The notes under the pieces: model-generated
Seen by the model: only the letters and a program-made list of their open reading frames with translations
What the model was told of the DNA's origin: nothing
Databases searched by the model: none
NCBI GenBank assembly: GCA_035236585.1
Contig: CP141127.1
Location: 68,057,495-68,121,494 of the forward strand
Source of the DNA: Warburgia ugandensis
Taxonomy: Eukaryota; Streptophyta; Magnoliopsida; Canellales; Canellaceae
DNA: 64,000 nucleotides
Direction of reading: 5' to 3'
Shown: positions 1 through 9,725 of the stretch, one piece after another
How positions within the stretch are numbered: the first letter of the stretch is position 1
Layout: every line of letters begins with the position of its first letter
Position numbers and translations under genes: made by a program

Positions 1-2
1 AC

Positions 3-540
3 ATGAAAGTCAAGCTTAATGTTTTCAATGCCGACCATCAGCATTTATACCTCGATGATTCCTATGTAGTAAATTTAATAAAAGGTCTAATTCAGGATAC
101 TCAACAACCATTATCCATCTCAGATCCACTTGAGATATGTCTAACTCATTTCAATTGCAATTTTGACAAAGACAACTCCATTTAAGATGCAATAATCTAT
201 TAGACATTGCACCCATAATGGATAGCTCTAAATGGGACCCTCATGTGGAGCCACTCCCACCAATAGAATATGTCCATGTACCTTCAATAGAAAAACCACC
301 AACCATGTTCATTAAGCCAATCCCTCAAAATTTGTAGTAGTCTTACTTAGGACTAGAAGAAACCATACATGTAATCATAGCAGTAGATCTAGACCAACAA
401 CAAGAAGGTAAGCTTATTGATGTTCTCAATGAACACAAGAAAGCTTTAGGGTGGACCATAGCGGACATCAAAGGGATTAGCCCTACTATGTTCATGCACA
501 AAATCCATATAGAAGAAAATGTTAAACCTTTTAAAGAAAC
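3..540 (+). pseudogene. pol: Protease C-terminus and protease-RT linker of Athila-A pol (broken)
   Basis: Residues MKVKLNVFNADHQHL match the segment after the retropepsin domain in Athila pol. They also match the minus-strand copy at 41,509-42,105 in this window (MKVKLIVFNVDHLHL). The first open stretch ends at a stop at 183-185. The similarity then continues in other frames through EKPPTMF and a TIADIKGISP-like motif to the start of RT. No active-site triplet is present, because the catalytic part of protease lies upstream of the window. This is a dead fragment of a polyprotein, not a gene in its own right. Confidence 0.7.
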
Positions 541-1190
541 ATAGAGAAGACTAAACCCCCAGATGAAGGACTTGGTAAGAGATGAAATCTTTAAACTTTA
601 AGATGTTAGCATAATATATCTCATCTCTAACAGCAATTGGGTCAGTCCCGTTAGGGTTGTACCCAAGAAATTTGATGTCACGATAATAAAAAATGACAAC
701 AACGAATTAGTACCCACTCACATGACCACTGAGTGGAGAGTTTGCATTGATGACCAAAAGTTGAATGCGGTCACAAGGAAAGACAACTTTCCTCTTCCCT
801 TTATTGACCAAATGCTTGAGAGATTAGCAGGTCATAACGGTCATAGTTATTGCTATTTTTTGGATGGTTATTTTAGTTATAACCAGATTCCTATAGCACT
901 TAAAGATCAAGAGAAGACCACCTTCGATTGCCCTTTCGGAACCTTTGCTTACTGACATGTGCCTTTCAGACTTTGCAATGCTCTAGCCGCTTTCAAAAGG
1001 TGTATGTTAAGCACATTTTTTGACATGGTAGAAAGGTTTCTCATGGTGTTCATGGATAACTTCTCAATTTTTCATTCTTTTGATGAGTGCCTACACCATT
1101 TGAAGTTAGTTCTTACAAGGGGTAGGGAGAAAATTTTAATGTTGAATTGGAAAAAATGTTATTTTATGGTGTAAAATGGCATTGTTCTAA
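480..1190 (+). pseudogene. pol: Reverse transcriptase domain of Athila-A pol (broken)
   Basis: The RT would copy element RNA into cDNA. Visible in order are VPKKF, WRVCIDDQKLN, RKDNFPLPFIDQMLERLAG, LDGYFSYNQIPIA (carrying the first catalytic aspartate), DQEKTTFDCPFGTFAY, a stop at 953-955, PFRLCNALAAFKRCM, and VFMDNFSIFHSFDECLHHL. The usual YxDD or FxDD catalytic pair reads FMDN here, so the second aspartate is replaced by asparagine. There are further stops before 720. The domain is about full length but cannot work. The downstream connection motif that normally begins KGIRSFLGHA is wrecked by a run of 16 A at 1,273-1,288. Lineage assignment is by eye but the motif string is very characteristic. 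Confidence 0.88.
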
Positions 1191-1860
1191 CACAAATAAT
1201 ATATTACAATGGTATAGAGGTAGATAATGCCTAGGTAGATTTAATCACCAACCTTCCTCCACCAAGAACAGTAAAAAAAAAAAAAAAATCTATTCTTTTC
1301 TAAACCATGCTAAGTTTTACAAGAGATTCATCAAACACTTCAATAAGATTGCTATGCCTCTCTATAATTTACTTACTAAGGAGGCCTCTGTTGACTTTGA
1401 TGAAGATTGTATAAAAGTATTTGAGTGCCTAAAGGCCTAACTAACCTTTGCACCTATCATTCGACTACCTGATTGGAGTGCACCATTTGAGATATTGTGT
1501 GACACTTTGGACTATGCAATATGGGTTATTTTGAGGCAGTGGATTGACAAACATCCCCATGTGATATATTACACTAGCAAAACACTCAAAGATGCACAAC
1601 TCAAATATTCTACCACAGAGAAAGAGTTGTTGGTTGTCGTATTTGTGCCATATAAGTTTAGATCTTACTTGTTAGGATTTAAAGTTATAGTATAGTCAGA
1701 TCATGCAACTTTGAAATACCTATTTGCAAAAAGCATGCAAAACCAAAGCTGATTTGATGGATACTACTTCTACAAGAATTTGATCTAGAAATTCAAGACA
1801 CGAAAGGTTTCAAAAACATTGCAGCAGACCACTTATCTAGACTAGTTGTGGAGAAGACCA
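1191..1860 (+). pseudogene. pol: RT connection and RNase H domain of Athila-A pol (broken)
   Basis: After the poly(A) run the reading resumes as HAKFYKRFIKHFNKIA-like sequence. RNase H follows: DWSAPFEILCDTLDY (first acidic residue), YYTSKTLKDAQLKYSTTEKELL (catalytic glutamate) and SDHATLKYLFAKS (third aspartate). The last part is separated from the rest by a stop at 1,693-1,695. RNase H would remove the RNA strand of the RNA:DNA hybrid. Stops and frame changes show it is inactive. Its tail ([29 protein letters not shown]) begins the 454-bp tandem duplication described separately. Confidence 0.82.
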
Positions 1861-2655
1861 GAGAAAATGTTTCTATTACATAAGTTTTTCCAGATGAACC
1901 TCTAATGCACATTTTCCAATTACCTTAGCATGGAGATATAGTCAAATATCTTGTTACAAGACAATTACTAAATCACTAGACCAAACAAGATAGAAAAAGA
2001 TTTATGGCCGAGGTTTCATATTTTAATTGGGATAACCTATACTTATTTATATACTGTCCTGATCAAGTTATTAGGAGATACATACCTGATACTAAAAATG
2101 AGGAAATCATCTCCTTTTTCCATGATCATGCTTGTGGGGTTCACTTTAGCTCTAGAAAGATAGCTACAAAGATTTTTCCCATGATTTTGAATGATTCACA
2201 TGCTGATTTGATGGATACTACTTCTACAAGAATTTGATCTAGAAATTCAAGACACGAAAGGTTTCAAAAACATTGCAGCAGACCACTTATCTAGACTAGT
2301 GGTGGAGAAGACCAGAGAAAATGTTTCTATTACATAAGTTTTTCCAGATGAACCTCTAATGCACATTTTCCAATTACCTTAGCATGGAGATATAGTCAAA
2401 TATCTTGTTACAAGACAATTACTAAATCACTAGACCAAACAAGATAGAAAAAGATTTATGGCCGAGGTTTCATATTTTAATTGGGATAACCTATACTTAT
2501 TTATATACTGTCCTAATCAAGTTATTAGGAGATACATACCTGATACTAAAAATAAGGAAATCATCTCCTTTTTCCATGATCATGCTTGTGGGGTTCACTT
2601 TAGCTCTAGAAAGATAGCTACAAAGATTTTTCCCATGATTTTGAATGATTCACAT
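1748..2655 (+). repeat. 454-bp tandem duplication within Athila-A pol
   Basis: Bases 1,748-2,201 are repeated head to tail at 2,202-2,655. By eye I see about three substitutions between the copies (a T/G near 1,857, a G/A in the TGTCCTGATC stretch, and a G/A in the AAAATGAGG stretch). Each copy spans the RNase H tail, the spacer and the start of the integrase zinc-binding region. As a result MAEVSYFNWDNLYLFIYC appears twice, at 2,004 and 2,458. The near identity means the duplication is much younger than the stops in the surrounding pol. Confidence 0.95.
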
Positions 2656-3624
2656 GCTTACTGCACATCATGTGCTAGGTGCTAGAGGTTAGGAAATATA
2701 AGGAGAAAAAATATGATGCCCTTAAACCCCATCATGATTGAAGAACTTTTAGATGTTTGGGACGTAGATTTCATGGGGACATTTCCTAATTCATTTGGAT
2801 ATTTATAAATCCTCGTGGTGGTGGACTACCCAAGTGGGTGGAAGGGATATCCTGTAAGACTAATGACCACGGGGTGGCAGTCAAATTCTTAAAGGAAAGC
2901 ATATTTACAAAGTTTGGTACTCTGCCTGCAATAATTAGTGATGGCAAAAACACTTTTGTAATAAAGTGTTTGAAAATTTAATGAAAAAGTATGTTGTCAA
3001 CTATAGAATAGCTATCCTATATCACCCTTAGACTAGTAGGCAAGTAGAGGTGTCTGATAGGAAAATTAAGTGCATTTTAGAGAATATAATCAATATAAAT
3101 AGGAAAGACTGGTCTATTGTACTTACTGATACTTTATAAGCATATTGCACTACCTATAACACTCCAATAGGCTTGTCACCCTACCTCCCGGTGTATGAAA
3201 TGGCTTGCCACTTACCAGTAGAATTGGAATATAAAGCATATTGGGCTATCAAGAAGCTCAATTTTGATTTAGATGATGCTAGAATGCATAGAAAAGTCTA
3301 ACTCAATGAGTTGAGAAAAGATGCACATGAGTCTGCATAGTTATACAAAGACCGACTAAAAATTAATCGTGATAGACCTTCACCCCAGGACAAAAGGTCT
3401 TACGATGTAATTCCAAGTTGCATCCAATCCCAGGGAAACTTAGGTCTCGATGGATAGGGCCCTACATAGTAGGCACCGTATATCCTCATGGGGCTATCGG
3501 GATAGAAAAGGATGGAGAAATATCAAAGGTTAATGGAAAAAGACTAAAACCCTTCCTAGAACTAATCAATCTTGAGGTAGAGGAAATGTCATTAGAGGCA
3601 TCGATATACTACGATCCACCTTAG
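2004..3624 (+). pseudogene. pol: Integrase of Athila-A pol (broken)
   Basis: Integrase would insert the cDNA into the genome. The N-terminal zinc-binding part is RRYIPDTKN, FFHDHACGVHFSSRKIATKI and CTSCARC, an H-H-C-C pattern. The catalytic core shows VDFMGTFPNSFGYL (first D), IISDGKNTF (second D) and RQVEVSDRKIKCILE (the E). The Athila tail motif CHLPVELEYKAYWAIKKLNFDLDDA follows. The last open stretch, 3,418-3,624 ([25 protein letters not shown], then [10 protein letters not shown]), is the C-terminal SH3-like part. The DDE residues are all still readable but sit in different frames with several stops. The 454-bp duplication repeats part of the zinc-binding region. Confidence 0.87.
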
Positions 3625-5140
3625 CATGGTCTAGAATTCCCTACACATTACATCTATTGCACTCATCATCATCTTGTCTAGCCGAAGACATAAAACGTAG
3701 CACTCATTGGGAGGCAACCCACAGGTCTTTCAAATTTAAGTATTCTACATCATTCCTTCATCATATAGAGTCTTATGATTCCAAACATTGAGGACAATGT
3801 TTATTTCTACTTTTCTTGTACGTTAAAAGAAAAATGAGGTCAAGTTCCTTTACTGTAATGAGAATTGGATTTTTGGAAGCTTAATAATTCCATTACTTTA
3901 ACCTTTGAATGAAAGTGCATATGGGTATATCTTGAAGCATTTCATGAAAGTTAAATCTCAAAAAATACTAATACATATTACATAATCTAGACTAATAGAA
4001 AGGTATAGCTAAAGACCCTAAGGAAAACATTGGAGACCTATACCCATTGAGTTTCAAAGACTATCACTTTTTTTAAAGTTATAAGTAATTCCATATTTTC
4101 TTCAGCATACAAAAATTTGTGTGATCCCATTATCTTTGTTTTGGTTAATTGCTAAGAGTAAATATGAGTTTTAGCTTCATTTCTAGAACATTTATTGAAT
4201 TTGATATGCTTTAAGAAACCTAGGAAATGATATAGGTCATCCTTGTTTTAGCCCAAAGATATAGAACCTACGTAGTATGTTATACTACTAGTTAGCCCCT
4301 CAAGCCTATTAATAAGCCTTTTCCTTTTAACCCCACTTACCTTACCATGAAAAAAACCAATAAAAATATATCAATTACCTATTTTCAAAAATGAGTATAG
4401 ATTGTAGAAAAAGCTCAAAAAGTAAAAAACTCAAGGAAGTGAAAAGATACTAAAAGGTAAATGAAGACTTGTACTCAATTTTGAAATTTTGAATCCTTAC
4501 ATCCTTCTCTTTCGAACCTATCTCAATCCTACATTTCATCCTAATTAAAGACCTATGGATCTTATGTGGAAGATAGCCTTAATGAGGATATAAAAAGAAG
4601 GTATTAAGGAAAACAACCACTAATAGTCTTGGTAAATACCATCTATTCTTAGGGATCATATTCATTGTCTCTTCAGTGCTTAAATCTTACGTGAACCATT
4701 AGCCTTGTTGGATTTAGTCACATAGTGAGAGAAATAAGTTTGACCTCTTTCTCTAAGAGCTTCATTTTTTAAAGTGTACCTATGAGAATTTAAGGTCAAA
4801 ACATATTTCCAAAAGAACATAGGTATATCCAATTAGAAGTCATGACTTTTATGGCTGTACACACACATGCACTCTGAGAGATGACTATAATAAAATGGCT
4901 TTAGTATTTGGATAACCTGTAAAAAATCATTCATCTATATTTTGTTAAAACTAGTAGAGTACTAATGGATGAGGATTCACTGAGATAAAATAAAGGACTC
5001 AAAACGAGGCTAACTTGTCGACTAGGGGTAACCTAGGGGTTTAAGGGCTTCTAGCATATGCAAAATGCAATCGTGAGTACCTACGAAAATGACAACCATT
5101 TTATTTGACATGATTTTTCATGTTTTGTTCCAAACTAGAA
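3625..5140 (+). other. Athila-A 3' untranslated internal region
   Basis: No convincing coding similarity. It starts with the GGGAGGCAACCCA box near 3,711 and the ATTGAGGACAATGT box near 3,788. The same boxes appear in reverse near 36,463 and 36,383 in the minus-strand Athila copy, so they are conserved landmarks just downstream of integrase. Stretches around 4,690-4,760 also match the reverse of about 35,230-35,300. I see no envelope-like ORF. Confidence 0.6.
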
Positions 5141-5155
5141 AAATGCTGATGGGGG
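5141..5155 (+). promoter_or_regulatory. Putative polypurine tract before the Athila-A 3' LTR
   Basis: A short GATGGGGG tract ends directly at the TGTGGTAAGTG start of the LTR. The minus-strand Athila copy has the same arrangement (reverse of 34,779-34,795, TTGGTTGGGGG). This would prime plus-strand DNA synthesis. Confidence 0.5.
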
Positions 5156-5953
5156 TGTGGTAAGTGTCCAAATTTGTATAAAATTCACCCAATTAGTTTC
5201 CCATGTGTTATATCTTACTATGAAAAACTAGGGTTTTTGGCCAAAAATTATAACACATGCATTTCTGAACTAATGACTCTAAAGTTTTATATTTTGTAGG
5301 TCTAGAGGATAATTTTGAGTAATTATGTGATTAATTATAACTTTTTAGGATTAAATTAGAGTTTTTTTAATCTTTTGTAGGCATCAAGATGGTGATCCAA
5401 CGGCTAAGATCAACTGAGATCAAGATTAAAGATCAAGATCAATGGAAAGTGCCAGGGCCCATTTCTAAAAGTCCAAGGTATAATCAAGGGTCCATGTCAT
5501 ATTTAAGACAAATAATAGATGCAATTAGATGAGCCAAAGGTGCTTCAAATGGCCTTATTCATAAGCCATGCAAAGTCTACTACCTTTAAATGGAGTCATG
5601 CTAGCCACCTTAGCCCATATAAGCCAAAGGTGATTAGCTATGCAAGCCAAGCTACCAAAGCCAAAGATATGAGCCATGAAACTAAGCCTAATGAGACCTC
5701 AAAGTGAGCCATTTTATCCACTCAAGTCTATCCACATGGCAACATACTATTGGAGGAAGAATGCCAAACAATGTTATGGGTCAATTAGAAAGAAAATAGG
5801 ATATACATGCCAGGTGAACCAAGGGAAAAGAACCCCACCTTTTTCTCTCTCTCCCTTATATCTTTGTTTCCTTATTTTTCCATTTATTTTCAATTTTTTG
5901 TAGGAGTTTCATGTTGAAATTCAAGAAGGAAGGGAGCTCCATGCTTCATTCCT
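5156..5953 (+). repeat. Athila-A 3' LTR, first part
   Basis: It starts TGTGGTAAGTGTCC and aligns by eye with the LTR starts at the reverse of 29,045 and of 47,875 (AAGTGTTT, then TTTTGTATAAAA). Further shared blocks include ATCAAGATCAA and the AGGTGAACCAA region near 5,811. The right edge is approximate: similarity fades at about 5,930-5,990, where the nested element begins. Small open frames here (5,519-5,903) are not coding. Confidence 0.7.
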
Positions 5954-6233
5954 ACTTTGTTAAAGGGACAAAAATATGATCCCAAACTTATTAAGAAAGA
6001 CAATTAAACCATGAGAATATATGGTTTACAAAGAAATCATAGCTCTATATATATGGTACAACAATTATGAAATCACCAAGTTAGAAATTATAAAGGTATG
6101 ACAAATCATTGTGGAAATTAGCACTAGAGGATTTTCAAGAATTAAAGAATTATTGATATAATAACTTTGGTGCTATTGAAAATAATTTTGGGACAATCAT
6201 AAAGAGAAGTACCTTTGGTATAGATGGTAAAAA

Positions 6234-6493
6234 GGTCATGGAACATGAAAACAAAGAGAAATATTGATTAGGAAAATATAGTCATTGATTAAGTCATTGA
6301 TTATCATGGTCTTGGAACATGAAAACAAAGAGAAATATTGATTAGGAAAATATAGTCATTGATTATCATGGTCATGGAACATGAAAACAAAGAGAAATAT
6401 TGATTAGGAAAATATAGTCATTGATTATCATGGTCATGGAACATGAAAACAAACAAAAATATTGATTAGAAAAATATAGTCATTGAATATCAT
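6234..6493 (+). repeat. Tandem repeat, 62-bp unit, about four copies
   Basis: Four successive units start with GGTCATGGAACATGAAAAC (6,234, 6,308, 6,370, 6,432). Three are 62 bp. The first is 74 bp because of a 12-base internal repeat of GTCATTGATTA type. Units 1-3 are nearly identical and unit 4 has a few changes. It is non-coding. Confidence 0.93.
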
Positions 6494-7534
6494 GAAGAGG
6501 AGTACATCTTATTGATCAAGGCAAATGAAGAGCTAACTATGAATAGAGATATTACTTCCAATTACATGATGGAGTTGGTGATATTAAAATATTTAAGAAA
6601 TATAGTAAGGGAAAATATATTTTTGGAGGAAAGGCGAAATAAAACATGAGAAATGAAAACAAATATTGGTTGTTAAATTTAAGTTTAAAGATGATTGTGA
6701 ATGAGTTATGAATCCAAATAGTTGGAGAAATAAGTGGTTAGAAATTTTAAGATAGTTTGAAGATTTTCAATCTTACATGAGATTGAATGAGAAAATATCT
6801 ATAATAGTTGAGGAAAAGAACATCAAATTATATGAATGAGTTGAAAGAACAATTTTTTTAGTGTATGGAGTGATTATAGCAATTTACATTATGAGAGTAA
6901 CAAATTTCTTTGAGGAAAAGAAAAAAGGAGGAATCAATATAAGGATCCATAAATGATGTTGAGGAAATTAAGTATCCTTTTTATCTATAAGGATGAGCAT
7001 TTTCAAATTTATTATTAATTGGGAATTGGAAATGCAACATCAAAGTATAAAATCAAAAACAAATTTTAAAGTTCTATGAGTTAGATAACAAATGTTCATG
7101 ATTTTTTGTAATGACTCCAATTTTGTAATATTGAAATTCCAAGTTAAGCAATGAAAAGATCAGTTTTTGAAGATAAGGGAATTTTAGTCATTTCACTATT
7201 CACCTTAACTAAACCAAGGAATTTGGTCCTAAAAATGGTTCCATTAGATGCGTCTCAGAAAAAGGAATCCAACAAGACCAAAATCACCCAAAACGGAGTT
7301 AAAATGAGCAAGATATGGCCCTTTGAAGTTCAGGGGCAAAAACGTAATTTTTACAAAAAACGGTTTTAACCTGCAAAACACAGGGGCCCATTTTGATACG
7401 GGCACCCCTTCATCTTCAACCTCTAGAGGGTTCTAGAATGGCAGTGATTGGAGGAGAAATCACCACCATTATGGAGGTTTCTCCACCGCCATTCAAAGGT
7501 GATGAGAGCCCCCTCCAAAACCCTCTCTTAGCTC

Positions 7535-7542
7535 TATAAATA
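7535..7542 (+). promoter_or_regulatory. TATA box of 2.6-kb LTR copy 1
   Basis: TATAAATA sits between perfect 7-bp inverted arms AGCTCTA (7,530-7,536) and TAGAGCT (7,541-7,547). The same arrangement is kept at 40,765-40,782 on the minus strand in the other copy. It lies about 430 nt into the LTR, a plausible U3 end. Confidence 0.7.
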
Positions 7543-7710
7543 GAGCTCTTAGGCGCCTCTAATGGCAGCCCAAAACGTTGAAGAAAACCAGTTGAGGAGT
7601 AGTGACCTAGACGAGAAAACAAAGAGAAAAACCCAGCAACGAGCCAGGTACGCCCAAGATCCCTCAAAACCCATCTCCACCATAGTTCCAAGGTCAATTT
7701 CCCTAGGTTT

Positions 7711-7804
7711 TTGCATGAAAAACCATGCAAAATGGAGCCCTGGAGACTCACCAAGGACCCAGGGACGTCCCCTGGGCTGCACTGGTTCGACAGGGTCGAA
7801 CCAG
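7711..7804 (+). other. Three-hairpin cluster downstream of the LTR TATA box
   Basis: Three inverted repeats follow one another. TTGCATG/CATGCAA is at 7,711-7,717 and 7,724-7,730. CCCAGGG/CCCTGGG is at 7,758-7,764 and 7,770-7,776, around a GGGACGTCCC core. A 10-bp stem starting CTGGTTCGAC is at 7,782-7,791 and 7,795-7,804. All three are kept in the other copy (40,509-40,602). They would lie in the transcribed leader, so an RNA role such as packaging or dimerisation is possible but is inference. Confidence 0.6.
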
Positions 7805-9356
7805 GGTGTCCTGAGGATGCCCCGGTTCCCCAACGAGCAGGATGTTCCAGTCGGAACGTCCCACGTCGACGCGGTTTGAAAAAACTAAATAGGCGCGTCC
7901 AGGGACACGCCCGCAAAAGAGAAAGTCGGGCGGAAAACCCAGAGCGTCTTCAGACGCGCTAGCTGAGGCGCACGAAACAGATGCGCAACGCGCTAGCAGT
8001 ACGTCGCTTTTTCATTCCTTAAGGAAGTCGAGGCACACGTTGCAGACACGCAGTGCCCTAGCATTCCGTCTTTTTATTTTTAAGACTCCTATGTACGTAC
8101 GACACTAAAACGCTTATAACTTGAGATCCAGAGCTCCGATTGAGGAGCCGCAAAAGGCGTTGTGTCCTTGTCGACGACGCGGATACATCCAAACTATAAA
8201 ATCTCTGATCAAGGCCCAATCAAAGGTGGGCATGACCCTTAGAATAGGATGGTGGCGCGTGGCCACTAGAACTTTGGAAAACTGAGGATACCAAGGCCCA
8301 ATTAGGACCTTAGGACACCCATAGGCATAGGGATGGACCCCTAATGCCTAAGTAATAAGACCAATTACTCTAAAACCCATAAAAGATAGGCCAAACTAAC
8401 CTTGATTCCCCAAACCATGATCAGGAGCGTCCGAGGACAAAAGGGTTAGCGCGACCTAGCCAGGTAGGTGCTCTATCACTATTAGATTCTTTTAAAAGAA
8501 CTATTATTGTTTTGAGAACTTATGTTTTATGTATATGACTTGTTTAGCATGACTTAATTCAGCATGCATGTGATAAATGCTTTGTACATAGACATGTTTG
8601 GTAAATGATTGCATATACATTATGCACATATATGTTTTGCAAACAAGCGCATGCATTGCATGATTTAAGTACTTGCAAAGATTGCATGTCCTTGAGGGTT
8701 GCCAAAAGATGCTGGAGTGCCGAGGGCCAGGCAGTTGTGAGGGACCTAAAGAGGACAAGTTTTGAAAATAGGTTTTGGCTTATTTGATCTTATGTGATTT
8801 GGGCTAGTAAGCCCGTGGGTGCTATGCTGAGGGGTTTGGGTTGGCCACCCAGCCTCTACCACTACTAGGTGGAATGGGTATCACGCCCAAAAAAGGGCAT
8901 GTCCCTACGTCGACTGCATGTGGTACAGGGGGCTACCACTGGTGTCATGGCAGTGGGTTGATGTGTCATATGCCCCGTGGAGGCTATGACGCTATGTCCT
9001 CAGGTACCCGGGGACCACATGGCGGCAAGGCCGTGGGCATAGTTTGAACCCTATGGTTTGATGATTTATGTGCATTGCATATGGCATGATATGAGGTTGG
9101 TCGACCATACCATACTAGAGATCCATAAGTTGGATTCCATGAAGCATCTATTGCATATCATGATGTTATCATATATATGTATATGATACTTTCAATTTTG
9201 GATTATGTGATCCTTTAAGTCATTAGTATTTTAGTTTGATAACAGATTCTTATATTGATATTAAGCTTGAGTATTTAGACATGCACATGTTTTGAAAGAA
9301 CATATGATTTTAAAACATCTCATGCATTATAAAACTAGTAGTGATAGGCTCCTAAT

Positions 9357-9373
9357 GAGTATATTGTATACTC
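9357..9373 (+). other. Hairpin near the 3' end of 2.6-kb LTR copy 1
   Basis: GAGTATA (9,357-9,363) and TATACTC (9,367-9,373) form perfect arms round TTG, about 350 nt before the LTR end. The counterpart in copy 2 is at 38,962-38,980 with shorter arms. Confidence 0.6.
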
Positions 9374-9725
9374 ACCCAAATCCTCAACATTTTTCAGACA
9401 CCAAGTAAATACTTAAGGGTAAGGAACGCTTGTGATAGAAGACACTCAGGTTAAGTGCAAGTAAGTAAACCCTCACCTTATCTTTCAATGTTACTTGATT
9501 GTAGTTACTCTCTAATAGCTGGGGCTGTGGCTAACATTTTCTTGGGAATAATATTGATTTAAACTTTGCCATGGCTAAATAATTTGAGAATGTGTTTTGA
9601 CACTCGGGGTTTTTATGAAAGATTATTTTCCAAAAGAAAAAGATTTTCATGCATCTCATACTTATAAAACAAGAGATCTCGCCTTTTTATCAAAATTGCA
9701 TCATATAAAAACCCGGGTCATGACA

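Larger units (their letters stand above)
7107..9725 (+). repeat. 2.6-kb LTR, probable solo LTR (copy 1)
   Basis: It begins TGTAATGACTCC and ends CCCGGGTCATGACA, with matching inverted ends. It is homologous along its length to the reverse of 38,565-41,194 (2,630 bp). No internal domain is attached on either side, so a solo LTR is the simplest reading. The flanking 5 bp are TTTTT and GTTTG, which do not match, so the target duplication has decayed or one flank is rearranged. About 7,700-8,200 is GC-rich with many CpG sites, unlike the surroundings. Open frames on both strands here (7,562-7,879 +; 7,416-7,916 -) lie wholly inside the LTR. Confidence 0.75.

Noticed and set aside
3625-5140. Envelope-like ORF downstream of Athila-A integrase
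   Set aside because: No open frame or membrane-protein-like stretch; only conserved non-coding boxes were seen.
7783-7803. tRNA-like T-arm (GGTTCGA)
   Set aside because: Only the T-loop-like heptamer is present; there is no acceptor stem, D arm or anticodon arm around it. It is explained better as an LTR hairpin.
7416-7916. 166-codon minus-strand ORF as a host gene
   Set aside because: It lies wholly inside a GC-rich LTR, overlaps open frames on the other strand and recurs in the other LTR copy.
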